64,000 nucleotides of DNA. Origin: Acinetobacter sp. WCHAc010034. Lineage in GTDB: Bacteria; Pseudomonadota; Gammaproteobacteria; Pseudomonadales; Moraxellaceae. The notes beneath the pieces were generated by a model that was given only the letters and a program-made list of their open reading frames with translations, searched no databases and was not told the DNA's origin. How positions within the stretch are numbered: the stretch's first letter is position 1; each line of letters begins with the position of its first letter. Made by a program: the position numbers and the translations under genes. Below are positions 37,293 to 45,622 of the stretch, piece after piece. The stretch is taken from the NCBI RefSeq assembly GCF_001696615.3, contig NZ_CP032279.1, positions 2,666,001 to 2,730,000 of the forward strand, read 5' to 3'.

Positions 37293-37323
37293 CAGCTGCA
37301 GTGAGCCGGACTCACTGCAGCTG
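37293..37323. other. Perfect 13-bp hairpin at the ftsK/37854 convergent ends
   Basis: CAGCTGCAGTGAG (37293-37305) and CTCACTGCAGCTG (37311-37323) with a 5-base loop. No T-run follows on either strand. The right arm overlaps the last codons and stop of the minus-strand gene. It may act as an mRNA 3'-end stem for both genes. Confidence 0.75.
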
Positions 37324-37854
37324 ATCTGAAAGTATAAAGGCAGCGAAAAGCAGCAGCCAGAAAATAGCGCCGATGATAATTAAAAGGATCTGCGGAATAC
37401 TGAAGCTCCGCGCTTCAATGATGTTCAGCTCATGGGTATTGCGCTTGGCATGGTTCAGCGCCTGAAATGCCGGAATCAGGAAGATAAAGGCAAACACTGA
37501 AACCAGCCAATACGGGTCAGGCAGCCTGGCCAGCAGTGAGAGGATAAGGAAGCCTCCATACAGGAATCCTGTGGAAAAATCACACGCCGCGCCGCGCTGT
37601 TCAGCATAATCTTTAATTTCATCCAGCAGGCGGTACAGGAAAATCAGCGCAAATACGGCCCGGGCCGCGGGCATAATATCCAGCCGGTCTTTCTGCATGA
37701 AAAAGCGCCAGGCTTCAAACATCCACCAGATCGGATAAAGTCCGAAAGAAATCACCGATAAAAATATGAATTTATTCAGGCTGATGATTTTTTGCGCTTG
37801 CATTGCAGCATTCTGTACAGCTGTTTCTTCTAAAGTGCGGCCTGCATCTGGCAT
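37312..37854 (-). CDS. Hypothetical membrane protein, DUF4234-like
   Basis: 180 aa with four hydrophobic segments. The first, FIFLSVISFGLYPIWWMFEAW, resembles the opening helix of DUF4234 proteins (GxYxxWW), after a hydrophilic N-terminus. Two more segments span residues 95-125 and one is at the C-terminus. No catalytic residues are seen. Convergent with ftsK and no conserved partners visible. Function unknown. Confidence 0.65.
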   Translation of the reverse strand: MPDAGRTLEETAVQNAAMQAQKIISLNKFIFLSVISFGLYPIWWMFEAWRFFMQKDRLDIMPAARAVFALIFLYRLLDEIKDYAEQRGAACDFSTGFLYGGFLILSLLARLPDPYWLVSVFAFIFLIPAFQALNHAKRNTHELNIIEARSFSIPQILLIIIGAIFWLLLFAAFILSDQLQ

Positions 37855-38018
37855 AGCAATCTTTTCTTATATAATTCAATAGACTGCAAATATAGAAATA
37901 ATCTGTTGTGAGATCAAGAGTTTATTAAAAGTTTGCCCTGCATGCAATGATAGAATCTGAATGGCTGGGGAGCAGCTGGAGCAGATGAGGCATGACTGTT
38001 TTTGCACAGGCCGGCTTT

Positions 38019-38912
38019 TTATGCATCGAAATAAAACATCTCCTGCGCCAGCTGAATAAACGCTCTGGCCGCCGGGCTGGCAGACTGGGTATCCTTCACC
38101 GCAAGGCCAATTTGGCGCTGGGTGTTGGGCGTCAGCGGGCGCTTCACCACATTGGGATGCAGCTGCAGCAGCTCAGGCGTCATCGACATATCCGCGACAA
38201 TCGCCACGCCTTCCTGCAGATTCACCATATTTAAAATGGTCAGCAGCTGCGACATCTGATACTGGATTTTCGGCTGCACGCCATGCCGGCGCAGGAGCTG
38301 TTCAACATGGGTCTGGCTGCCGGCTTTAGTCAGAATAAAGGGATAATGGGCCAGCTCCTGAATATTCAGCTGCGCGTGCCGGGCAATCGGGTAGGACGCC
38401 GGTATCAGCGCAATGAAAATATCCTGCAGCAGCGGAAAAGTGTCCAAATGCGGGCGGGGCAGCACGGCAAAGCCGACATCGACCTGGCGCTGCTGAATCC
38501 ACTGCGCTACTTCATGATCCGTGCCTTCTTCAACATAAATTTCAATATGCGGATAGCGCTGCCGGTAAGCTTTCAGCAGTTCCGGCAGCAGGTGTATGGA
38601 CGCCGATGCGCCGAATGAGCCGATGCGCAGCGTGCCTTGCTGAATGCCGAGCGAGGCGCTGACCTCCTGCTGCATGATTTGCGCGGTATTCAGCAGTTCT
38701 TTGGCGTGCTGCAGCAGCTGCCGGCCAATATGCGTCAGTTCAATCTGATTCTGCTCGCGGGTCATCAGGCGGACATTCCAATGCTTCTCCAGCGACTTTA
38801 AGGCATGGGAAACTGCAGACTGGGTAATGTTCAGCTGCCTGGCTGCTAAAGTAAAACTCTGATATTCCGCAACTAAAACAAAAATTTCCAGCTGGGTAAA
38901 GGTCATAGGCAT
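38019..38912 (-). CDS. LysR-family transcriptional regulator
   Basis: 297 aa. N-terminal winged helix-turn-helix (FTQLEIFVLVAEYQSFTLAA, RQLNITQSAVSHALKSLE) and a C-terminal effector-binding domain (LRIGSFGASASIHLLPELL, FILTKAGSQTHVEQLLR). Start ATG 38912 or 38906. Divergent from an AEC-family transporter 84 bases away, which is its most likely target. Effector unknown. Confidence 0.9.
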   Translation of the reverse strand: MPMTFTQLEIFVLVAEYQSFTLAARQLNITQSAVSHALKSLEKHWNVRLMTREQNQIELTHIGRQLLQHAKELLNTAQIMQQEVSASLGIQQGTLRIGSFGASASIHLLPELLKAYRQRYPHIEIYVEEGTDHEVAQWIQQRQVDVGFAVLPRPHLDTFPLLQDIFIALIPASYPIARHAQLNIQELAHYPFILTKAGSQTHVEQLLRRHGVQPKIQYQMSQLLTILNMVNLQEGVAIVADMSMTPELLQLHPNVVKRPLTPNTQRQIGLAVKDTQSASPAARAFIQLAQEMFYFDA

Positions 38913-38996
38913 ATGAGCATCCGCTCATTTTGGCATGAGGATGAATGAGGATTATATTGTGGGCTGATTAAAAGTGAAAGCGCGCCGCGGGCGCAT

Positions 38997-39911
38997 ATGG
39001 ATGCAGCGATGAACCTGATCATGGCTTTATTTCCGCTGGCAGTTCTGATTGCCATGGGATATCTGCTGAAACGGACGCAGTTTGTGCAGGATGAATTCTG
39101 GGGCAATTCCGAAAAGCTGAATTATTTTATTCTGTTTCCCATTCTGCTGTTCAGCAATCTGGCTGATGTGCAGCTGGATTTGAATGCAGTTTTCAGCATG
39201 CTGGCAGCGTTAAGCGCGGTGATTTTCAGCATCAGCGCGGTGTTCTGGCTGCTGAAGAAGCTGTACCGCATTCCGCCTGCCCGTTTCGGCGTCTATCTGC
39301 AAAGCCATGTGCGCTTTAACACTTATATTGGCCTGTCGCTGATGGGTACGCTGTATGGCGCGCAGGGCATGCAGCTGTTCGCCATGCTGATTGCAGTAGC
39401 CATTCCCGCGGTGAATGTGCTGTCTGTGATGTCCTTTGCGCAAGGCCGGCAGGGCCAGTTTGGCAAAACCCTGCTGTCCATTGTTAAAAATCCGCTGATT
39501 TTAGGCTGCGCGGCGGGCGTGCTGTTCAACCTTTCAGGCTTCAGCCTGTTTTCCGGCCTGCAGTCCCTGCTGAAAATTTTAGCCGCCGCGAGCCTGCCTT
39601 TGGGGCTGCTGTCCGTCGGCGCTGCCTTGCAGTTTAAGCAATTGCGCCATGATTTATTGGCTCTGTCGTGGAATACCGCAGGGCGGCTGATTGCAATGCC
39701 GTGCTTTGCCTATGCGGTTTGTCATTGGATTGGGCTGAATTCGCTGGAAAGCGCCATTGTGGTGACCTTCTTTGCGCTGCCGACAGCTTCGGCGGCTTAT
39801 ATTTTAACGCGCTATTTCCGCGGCGACAGCCAGCTGATGGCGGGTGTGATCAGCATGCAGACGCTGTGTTTCGCCGCCAGTTTTCAGCTGCTGGCGCAGC
39901 TGCTGTTCTGA
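38997..39911 (+). CDS. AEC-family (auxin efflux carrier-like) transporter
   Basis: 304 aa, about ten membrane spans in two halves. Typical family pattern: N-terminal LFPLAVLIAMGYLLKRTQFV, FILFPILLFSNLADV, KNPLILGCAAGVLFNLSGF in the middle, and a C-terminal LPTASAAYILTRYFRGD. Members export or import small carboxylates such as malate. The start ATG 38997 may be preceded by a weak site; ATG 39009 is an alternative. Likely controlled by the divergent LysR gene. Its terminator region holds repeat element A. Confidence 0.85.
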   Translation: MDAAMNLIMALFPLAVLIAMGYLLKRTQFVQDEFWGNSEKLNYFILFPILLFSNLADVQLDLNAVFSMLAALSAVIFSISAVFWLLKKLYRIPPARFGVYLQSHVRFNTYIGLSLMGTLYGAQGMQLFAMLIAVAIPAVNVLSVMSFAQGRQGQFGKTLLSIVKNPLILGCAAGVLFNLSGFSLFSGLQSLLKILAAASLPLGLLSVGAALQFKQLRHDLLALSWNTAGRLIAMPCFAYAVCHWIGLNSLESAIVVTFFALPTASAAYILTRYFRGDSQLMAGVISMQTLCFAASFQLLAQLLF

Positions 39912-39946
39912 CTTTTCTTATGCTGTAAAAAAGCCTGCAGATGCAT

Positions 39947-40134
39947 GATGCTGATCAGTTAAGCGTAATTTTATTATTACGGATTGATAAATCTCCCCTA
40001 ACCCCTCTTTAAAAAAGAGGGGAACATCCTTGAATTCAATACCGTATTGAATTCCGAAACGCTCCCTCCTTTGAAAAAGGTGAGTAGCACTGCTACGCAA
40101 GGGGAGGATTAAAAGTGCTTAACTGACGGGCATT
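39947..40134. mobile_element. Repeat element A: TIR-bounded intergenic element, 188 bp
   Basis: Ends ATGCTGATCAGTTAAG (39948-39963) and CTTAACTGACGGGCATT (40118-40134) are inverted repeats matching the ends of elements B, C and D. Outside it, AAAGCCTGCA (39930-39939) and TGCAGGCTTT (40143-40152) can pair as a bidirectional terminator for the convergent flanking genes, so the element looks inserted in the terminator loop. Inside, it carries a different nested repeat (39990-40110). No coding frame. Confidence 0.65.
39990..40110. repeat. Nested palindromic repeat inside element A
   Basis: Bounded by AATCTCCCCT and AGGGGAGGATT (near inverted repeats). It contains two strong hairpins: CCCCTCTTT/AAAGAGGGG (40002-40010, 40014-40022) and GAATTCAATA/TATTGAATTC (40032-40041, 40045-40054). 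From memory, such CTCCCCTAACCCC segments recur in Acinetobacter intergenic DNA; not checked. Confidence 0.6.
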
Positions 40135-40168
40135 GCTGCAGATGCAGGCTTTAATCCGGCTAAGCCGC

Positions 40169-40456
40169 TTAAGCAAACTTGGCTAAAACGTCCAGAAAGC
40201 CTGCGCTTTGGCGCGGATACTGCGCAATCACCTCATGAATGCGCTGGCCTTCAGGGTTCAGCGCATTGACATCGCGGCCGTCAGCAGTGAATTGCGTCAG
40301 CAGGCGTTCATAGTCCGCCGGGCGCATATGCTTGAAAGCATGGTAAAGCACGTGAAAGTCGCCGTTTACGCCTTCAGGAGGCAGCTGATTCAGATAGGCA
40401 AATACGCGCTCGTCAGACCATTCTTCGTTAAACGTTGCAGGCTGAGACAATGCCAT
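40169..40456 (-). CDS. PA4642-family protein
   Basis: 95 aa, preceded on its strand by GGAG at good distance. The sequence FNEEWSDERVFAYLNQLPPEGVN, given here in parts (FNEEWSDERVFAYL, NQLPPEG), then HMRPADYERLLTQFTADGRDVNALN resembles the small conserved protein PA4642 of Pseudomonas. No known function. Lies downstream of minE on the same strand but separated by a strong terminator. Confidence 0.75.
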   Translation of the reverse strand: MALSQPATFNEEWSDERVFAYLNQLPPEGVNGDFHVLYHAFKHMRPADYERLLTQFTADGRDVNALNPEGQRIHEVIAQYPRQSAGFLDVLAKFA

Positions 40457-40480
40457 CGCAATCTCCTTGGTATTTTTTTG

Positions 40481-40569
40481 AAAATAAAAAAAGGCAAAAT
40501 AACTTGCGGCATGAAACTGGGTAAAGCTGCGCTTTATTCATCCAGTCTCATGCCGCATATTCTGCCTTG
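40481..40569 (-). terminator. Long-stem terminator of the min operon
   Basis: Left arm 40491-40520 and right arm 40542-40569 pair over about 27 bases with two mismatches and a 3-base bulge; the loop is 21 bases. On the minus strand the stem is followed by a T-rich run (A-run at 40481-40490). Unusually long for a simple terminator. Confidence 0.75.
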
Positions 40570-40600
40570 ATTCAATTTGCTTGACTAATCAGAAATCAGA

Positions 40601-40873
40601 TTATCGCTCTTCAGGCAAATTGATATTCATTTCGAGCATTTCAAGATTCGCTTCAGAGCGCACAGACATTTGAATATGCTGCTCATCTACGCCGCGCACA
40701 TAGCGGTTCACGACCTGCATGATTTCAGTTTTCATTTGGTCAATTTTTTCCTGGCTTAGGCGCTTGCCCAGGCCCTGTTCAGACGCAACAATGACTTTCA
40801 GGCGGTCTTTTGCGGTTTGCGCGCTAGACGGTTTGTCGTCACTGCTGAAAAGTTTGCTCCAGAATCCTGCCAT
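40601..40873 (-). CDS. minE: Cell division topological specificity factor MinE
   Basis: 90 aa, from ATG 40873 with GGAG six bases upstream on its strand; a start at 40885 would overlap minD. MinE stimulates the MinD ATPase and makes the Min system oscillate. The N-terminal MAGFWSKLFSS is the membrane-targeting part, followed by TAKDRLKVIVASEQ (anti-MinCD region) and the dimerisation part. Last gene of minCDE. Confidence 0.95.
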   Translation of the reverse strand: MAGFWSKLFSSDDKPSSAQTAKDRLKVIVASEQGLGKRLSQEKIDQMKTEIMQVVNRYVRGVDEQHIQMSVRSEANLEMLEMNINLPEER

Positions 40874-40874
40874 G

Positions 40875-41687
40875 TTACGCTCCAAATAATCGTGCTAGCC
40901 AGCCTTTAGGTTTTACAGTGATATGCCGGTAAGGTCGCTCCTCGCCAAGGAAGCGGGCGACCAGGTCATCATAGGCCTGGCCTGCAGACTCTTCTGTGAA
41001 CAGAATGACGGGCTTGCCTTCGTTGGACGCCTGCAGCACGCTCTTGCATTCAGGAATCACGCCTAAAGTCGGAACACGCAGAATATCCTTGGAAATGTCA
41101 TCAATCGTCAGCATTTCCTGCTTGTCGGCGCGTTCAGGGTTGAAGCGCGTAATGCACAGATGCTTGCGGATGCGGCCTTCATTCTGTTCAACTTTTTTGG
41201 TTTTGCTGTCCAGCATGCCGATAATGCGGTCAGAGTCGCGCACTGAAGAAATTTCAGGGTTGGTGACAATAATCGCTTCATCCGCATGGTACATGGCCAG
41301 AATCGCGCCACGCTCAATGCCTGCAGGCGAGTCGCAGATGATGTAGTCAAATTCTTGCGCAAGCTCATCCATTACGCGCGCCACGCCTTCATCGCTGAGG
41401 GCATCTTTGTCGCGGGTTTGCGAAGCCGGCAAAATATACAGGTTTTCTATGTCTTTATCGCGAATCAGCGCTTGCTGCAGCCGGGCTTCGTTATTCAGCA
41501 CGTTTACAAAATCATAAACCACGCGGCGCTCACAGCCCATGATCAAATCCAGGTTGCGCAAGCCCACGTCAAAGTCGATCACAACAGTTTTGTGGCCGCG
41601 CTGGGCTAAACCTGTTGCAAAAGATGCACTTGTTGTAGTTTTACCTACGCCGCCCTTGCCTGATGTTACGACAACAATTTTCGCCAC
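40875..41687 (-). CDS. minD: Septum site-determining ATPase MinD
   Basis: 270 aa. The start is GTG 41687, giving the canonical MAKIVVVTSGKGGVGKTT; the GTG at 41696 abuts the AGGAG that serves the later one. Deviant Walker A at residues 10-18, IDFDVGLRNLDLIMG, CDSPAGIE as Walker B/switch, and a C-terminal amphipathic membrane helix (KGWLARLFG). MinD recruits MinC to the membrane. It ends one base before minE starts. Confidence 0.96.
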   Translation of the reverse strand: MAKIVVVTSGKGGVGKTTTSASFATGLAQRGHKTVVIDFDVGLRNLDLIMGCERRVVYDFVNVLNNEARLQQALIRDKDIENLYILPASQTRDKDALSDEGVARVMDELAQEFDYIICDSPAGIERGAILAMYHADEAIIVTNPEISSVRDSDRIIGMLDSKTKKVEQNEGRIRKHLCITRFNPERADKQEMLTIDDISKDILRVPTLGVIPECKSVLQASNEGKPVILFTEESAGQAYDDLVARFLGEERPYRHITVKPKGWLARLFGA

Positions 41688-41751
41688 CGAATCCACTCCT
41701 GTTATGGTAAATCCCCCTGTATAAACGGGGTTTTTGGTGTTTATTTATACA

Positions 41752-42471
41752 TTAAAACTGCAAAGCTTCAAATACCAGCTCGTGCTGGTCATTTAAATAA
41801 ATATGCACAGGCTGCTTTGCGACATGCTGCGGGATGTCATCCGCCACGCAATAGGTTCCCGCAATAGACACCAATTCTGCTTCCAGTGAGTGGCAGAAAA
41901 TGCGCGCTGCGGTGTTGCCTCCAGCACCGGCAATGACTCTACCACGGGCGCTGCCGTAAATATGTATATTTCCTGAAGCAATTGCTTCTGAGCCGCTGTT
42001 CATGCCGGCAGTGCTGATAATGTCGCCATGATCCTGTACTAGGCATTGGCCGGTGCGCAGGATTTCATTGTGATAAGATGTGATATGGCGCGCTGCCGGC
42101 GCTTCTTCAGCGGCGTCCTGTTCAGCCTTCTGCTCAGCCGGCGCAGGCGCGGCTTCTGCAGCCAGCTCTTTGGTGGCTTTCACCTGCTGCAGCTGGCGGT
42201 CAGCCGGAATCACCGGGAACTGGATGGTGCGCGCCTGATCCGCCAGCAGCCCTTCAGTCACAGCCATCGGCTGCAGGTTCAGGCTGATCAGCAATTGAAT
42301 CAGTTCAATCAGCTCCTGTTCAGCGCTGCTTTCAATCACAGCCAAAGCGCCGGCCGGAAAGCCTTTCTGAAGCATTGGCGTGAGCTGCTGGCGGATCGCA
42401 TCATGATCATTTGTATCGAGGCTAATGCGAATCGCATTGACCATTCTGCCTTTTATCCGTATGTCAGCCAT
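41752..42471 (-). CDS. minC: Septum formation inhibitor MinC
   Basis: 239 aa, inhibitor of FtsZ polymerisation at the cell poles. N-terminal FtsZ-binding domain ([12 protein letters not shown]...), an Ala/Glu/Pro-rich linker around residues 105-125, and the C-terminal MinD-binding beta-helix ([34 protein letters not shown]). First gene of minCDE. A 64-base gap with a small hairpin separates it from minD. Confidence 0.94.
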   Translation of the reverse strand: MADIRIKGRMVNAIRISLDTNDHDAIRQQLTPMLQKGFPAGALAVIESSAEQELIELIQLLISLNLQPMAVTEGLLADQARTIQFPVIPADRQLQQVKATKELAAEAAPAPAEQKAEQDAAEEAPAARHITSYHNEILRTGQCLVQDHGDIISTAGMNSGSEAIASGNIHIYGSARGRVIAGAGGNTAARIFCHSLEAELVSIAGTYCVADDIPQHVAKQPVHIYLNDQHELVFEALQF

Positions 42472-42593
42472 AATTATTCCTTAGTACTTCTGAGCTATTG
42501 GTTTTATGCCGAAGTGATGCCGTAAATACAGCAAATGCTAGAGCAAAACGGCGCAATTCTCTAGCGCGAAAGACAAATATTTTGCCCCGCTGC

Positions 42594-43652
42594 TTAATCT
42601 TTGGCTTGATCCTGCTCCTGCATGATCTGCTGCCACTGCTTGACCTTGACCTGCTTGCGCACCGCATGCAGGCTTTCAAAAACCGCGGAACGCACCAGCG
42701 CATCCAGCTGCGCGTTGTTTTCAACCTCTATCTGGCTGATCCGCTTGGAAATATCAGCATAAAGGTTTGGGCTGTCGGCGGTGGATGCCGCTGGGTCCGC
42801 GAAAGGGTCGATCAGGCCCTGGGTAATATTTTCCCCCAGGCGCTGCCCGATGCTTTGAATCTGCTGTTCAATGCGCCCGCCGACAATCGGAATCAGCCTG
42901 AGCAGCTGGGTCAGTTCCGGCGTGTCTTCTATGGCCCGGTTGACAATCTGCCCGACGTTTTTGGCAATGCGCTCGCGGTCAGCGCGCAGCTCCCTGCTGA
43001 GGTTTTCCTGCAGCATTTCGGCCAGCACCTGCGCAAACATCTCGCGGTGGTGCTGCACCAGGCTGCTGATCAGATCCTTATGCGTGGTGCTGGTGCTCAG
43101 CTCGTGCTTCAGGCCATCCAGCACGGTTATCACGATGCGGTCAGACAGCTCTTCCATCACCACGCGGTAATAAAACAGGCCTTTTTTCTGCAAAGAGGCG
43201 GGGAAAATCTGATAGCCCATTTCATACAGGCGGTAGGCGATGCTGCCGGCGCGGAACAGCCGTAAAAAGCGCAGGTGCGGAATCACCGCCAGCACTTCAT
43301 ACCAGTGAATAAAAGGAAAGAAAAACCAGCGCTGATGGTGCCGGTTAATAATGGCAATACCCCAGCGCACCAGCAGTTCCGCAATCAGGAAAATAATGAA
43401 CCAGGCTTCGGTGCTGATTACCCATGGGTGCAGATGCTCTCGGTAAAATTCCAGCACGCTGGACAGATGAATGGTGCTGAAGAACCAGCCGCCAATATTG
43501 CTCATCAGGAAGAAGTTCATGCCCAGGCAGAACAAATTAAAAATAATGATGAACACCATAAAGATGTCATAGGCCAAATACAGCTTGAAGGGCCAGCTGT
43601 CCGGATCTAGATGGTGGTATTTGGATTTTTTAACTGCATCATTCTGCGGCAT
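42594..43652 (-). CDS. Voltage-sensor-like membrane protein without pore domain
   Basis: 352 aa. The first 150 residues have four hydrophobic segments in the order of a voltage-sensor domain: S1 (about 24-50), S2 (80-101, with Glu92), S3 (109-124, HWYEVLAVIP) and an S4-like helix with regularly placed arginines (LRFLRLFRAGSIAYRL; Arg128, 131, 134, 141). No pore helix or selectivity filter follows; instead about 200 residues of helical, charged cytosolic sequence. It might be a truncated ion-transport family protein or a sensor/proton channel. It follows the min operon promoter end and faces away from it. Function unknown. Confidence 0.6.
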   Translation of the reverse strand: MPQNDAVKKSKYHHLDPDSWPFKLYLAYDIFMVFIIIFNLFCLGMNFFLMSNIGGWFFSTIHLSSVLEFYREHLHPWVISTEAWFIIFLIAELLVRWGIAIINRHHQRWFFFPFIHWYEVLAVIPHLRFLRLFRAGSIAYRLYEMGYQIFPASLQKKGLFYYRVVMEELSDRIVITVLDGLKHELSTSTTHKDLISSLVQHHREMFAQVLAEMLQENLSRELRADRERIAKNVGQIVNRAIEDTPELTQLLRLIPIVGGRIEQQIQSIGQRLGENITQGLIDPFADPAASTADSPNLYADISKRISQIEVENNAQLDALVRSAVFESLHAVRKQVKVKQWQQIMQEQDQAKD

Positions 43653-43669
43653 ATGCGTTCACTTCAACC

Positions 43670-44596
43670 TTATTCGGCAGCAGCGGTATATTCTGCTGTC
43701 ATCTTTTCAATCAGCTGGTCTTTTTCAGTCCAGAGCTGGTCAAGCCAGTTCTGGAATTTTTCCCGGAATTCGGCATCATCTTCATAGCTGCCGGCCAGCA
43801 CCCAGGCTGGAATGTCAATTTTACGCAAATTTACCGCAATGCGCGGCACTTCGCCCAGCCAAAATTCGCCGTAGCCCGGCGCGCCATCCGGGTAGACAAT
43901 GGTCATGTCCACCAAGGCGTCAACCTTGTCGCCTAAAATATCCAAGGCCAGCGCGAGGCCGCCGGCTTTCGGCTTAAGCAGGTGCCGGTACGGCGAGCCT
44001 TGGCGCGCTTTTTTCTCCGGGCTGAAGCGCGTGCCTTCCAGATAGTTCAGCAGGGTGAAAGGCTGGCTCAGCAGCTGCTCGCAGGATTTGCGCGCTTCCT
44101 CAATATCGCGGTATTTCAGCTCAGGATTGGCGGCGATCTGCTCCTTGCTGTGGCGCCTCATCATCGGGAAGCCAAGGATTTTAAAGGCTTGGCCGACAAA
44201 AGGGATAAAAATAAGCTCCCATTTGGTGAAAAACCGCGTCAGCGGCATGCGGCTCAGGCCAAAATACTGATTGACCGTGGTGTCGACCCAGCTTTGGTGG
44301 TTGCAGGTCATCAGGTAGCGCCCCTGTAGCTTCAAATCCAGCTGTTCATCTACAGTAATGTCCCACCGGGTATGCGGTAGAATATGGTCAATCAGCCAGT
44401 TGTTGACGCCCAGCCAGCTGTTGGTGATTTTGATATTGGTTTCATCCACCTTGCGCGACTGCCGGAACAGCTTGGTCAGGCCCAGCGCCAACACTGGCGG
44501 GCCATGAAAAAAAGTGCTGGCTGTAATGACGCAGCCGACTGCAAGCCCGCGTATGATTTTTTTTAATGCTGGTTGCTTCTTAGTTTTAGATGGCAT
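43670..44596 (-). CDS. Lysophospholipid acyltransferase, YihG-like
   Basis: 308 aa from ATG 44596; the frame is open to 44686 but the added part is poor in membrane-protein features. PlsC-type motifs: NHQSWVDT with His100 and Asp105 (HX4D), FTKWELIFIPFVGQAF, and EGTRFSPEKK. Most similar in pattern to YihG, an inner-membrane 1-acyl-glycerol-3-phosphate acyltransferase that influences phospholipid acyl composition. N-terminal hydrophobic anchor. It lies 17 bases upstream of the voltage-sensor-like gene, likely in the same transcript. Confidence 0.82.
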   Translation of the reverse strand: MPSKTKKQPALKKIIRGLAVGCVITASTFFHGPPVLALGLTKLFRQSRKVDETNIKITNSWLGVNNWLIDHILPHTRWDITVDEQLDLKLQGRYLMTCNHQSWVDTTVNQYFGLSRMPLTRFFTKWELIFIPFVGQAFKILGFPMMRRHSKEQIAANPELKYRDIEEARKSCEQLLSQPFTLLNYLEGTRFSPEKKARQGSPYRHLLKPKAGGLALALDILGDKVDALVDMTIVYPDGAPGYGEFWLGEVPRIAVNLRKIDIPAWVLAGSYEDDAEFREKFQNWLDQLWTEKDQLIEKMTAEYTAAAE

Positions 44597-44845
44597 ATAA
44601 AAAAGTCCTGGGATCAAATTGTTAAAATTTGCCGATTGCCACAAATATAGCTGCAGTTTTGAAAATAAAAAAGCCTTGAAATCCAACTGTGAAGAAATTG
44701 TGACGGACTTAACGGAATTTTCTCTGCCAAGTATTACAATATGTAACTAAAGGTTTTATTATTAACAAAAATTCAATGGTCGGGCTATTTTTTTTAATCC
44801 ATCATTTCAACCATGCAGCAAAACATTCAAAGAAGGAGGCATGCA

Positions 44846-45496
44846 ATGCGTGCACTAGCAATTTCAGCAGCGGCAGCAGGGGCATTGGTATTATCTGGCT
44901 GTCAAACAGCCGGCGGTACAGGCGGTATGGAATATGACAAAGCCGCAATTGGGGCATTAGTTGGCGCAGCGGCGGGCTATGGCCTGTCTAAAGGCAATGC
45001 CAACACCAGCGCGCAGAATAACCGCGCTGCAGCGATTGGCGCAGTATTGGGCGGCGCGACAGGGGTTTATTTAGACAGCAAAGAGAAAAAGCTGCGTGAA
45101 CAGATGGCGGGCACTGGCGTTGAAGTTAACCGCAATCCAGACGGTTCTGTCGGCCTGATTATGCCGGGCAGCATCACATTTGATACCAACAAGTCAAACA
45201 TCAAGCCTAACTTCTATTCTACTTTGAATAAAGTTGCGAAGACGCTGACTGAAGACAACAAGAGCGGCATTCTGGTGACTGGCTATACTGACAGCACCGG
45301 CACTGACTCGATCAACATTCCATTGTCTCAGGCGCGCGCGCAGTCTGTAGCCAGCTATTTAGCGGCTCAGGGTGTTTCAACCACACGCATCAATGCGCAG
45401 GGCCAAGGTTCAGCCAACCCAATCGCGTCAAACGCAACGCCGGCGGGCCGTGAGCAGAACCGCCGCGTGGAAATCAGCATTTACGCAATTCAGTAA
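44846..45496 (+). CDS. OmpA-family lipoprotein, YiaD-like
   Basis: 216 aa. Start ATG 44846 with AGGAGG six bases before it; the frame is open from 44813. Signal peptide with lipobox LSGC (Cys19), a Gly/Ala-rich glycine zipper (AAIGALVGAAAGYGLSKG) at about 35-55 and another at 65-80, then a C-terminal OmpA peptidoglycan-binding domain (ITFDTNKSNIKPNF, GYTDSTGTDSINIPLSQARA, REQNRRVEI). It probably links the outer membrane to peptidoglycan. Single gene with its own terminator. Confidence 0.88.
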   Translation: MRALAISAAAAGALVLSGCQTAGGTGGMEYDKAAIGALVGAAAGYGLSKGNANTSAQNNRAAAIGAVLGGATGVYLDSKEKKLREQMAGTGVEVNRNPDGSVGLIMPGSITFDTNKSNIKPNFYSTLNKVAKTLTEDNKSGILVTGYTDSTGTDSINIPLSQARAQSVASYLAAQGVSTTRINAQGQGSANPIASNATPAGREQNRRVEISIYAIQ

Positions 45497-45515
45497 TTCA
45501 GCTGCTGAATCAGGG

Positions 45516-45540
45516 AAACCGCCTCCGGGCGGTTTTTTTT
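45516..45540 (+). terminator. Terminator after the OmpA lipoprotein gene
   Basis: AAACCGCC (45516-45523) pairs with GGCGGTTT (45528-45535), four-base loop, followed by T. Confidence 0.9.
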
Positions 45541-45622
45541 ATGCGGGTAAAATCATCTTTTAGATTATGCAATGCCGGCGGAGATGACTATAATCGAGGC
45601 CGGATCAGGAAAAGGAAACACT

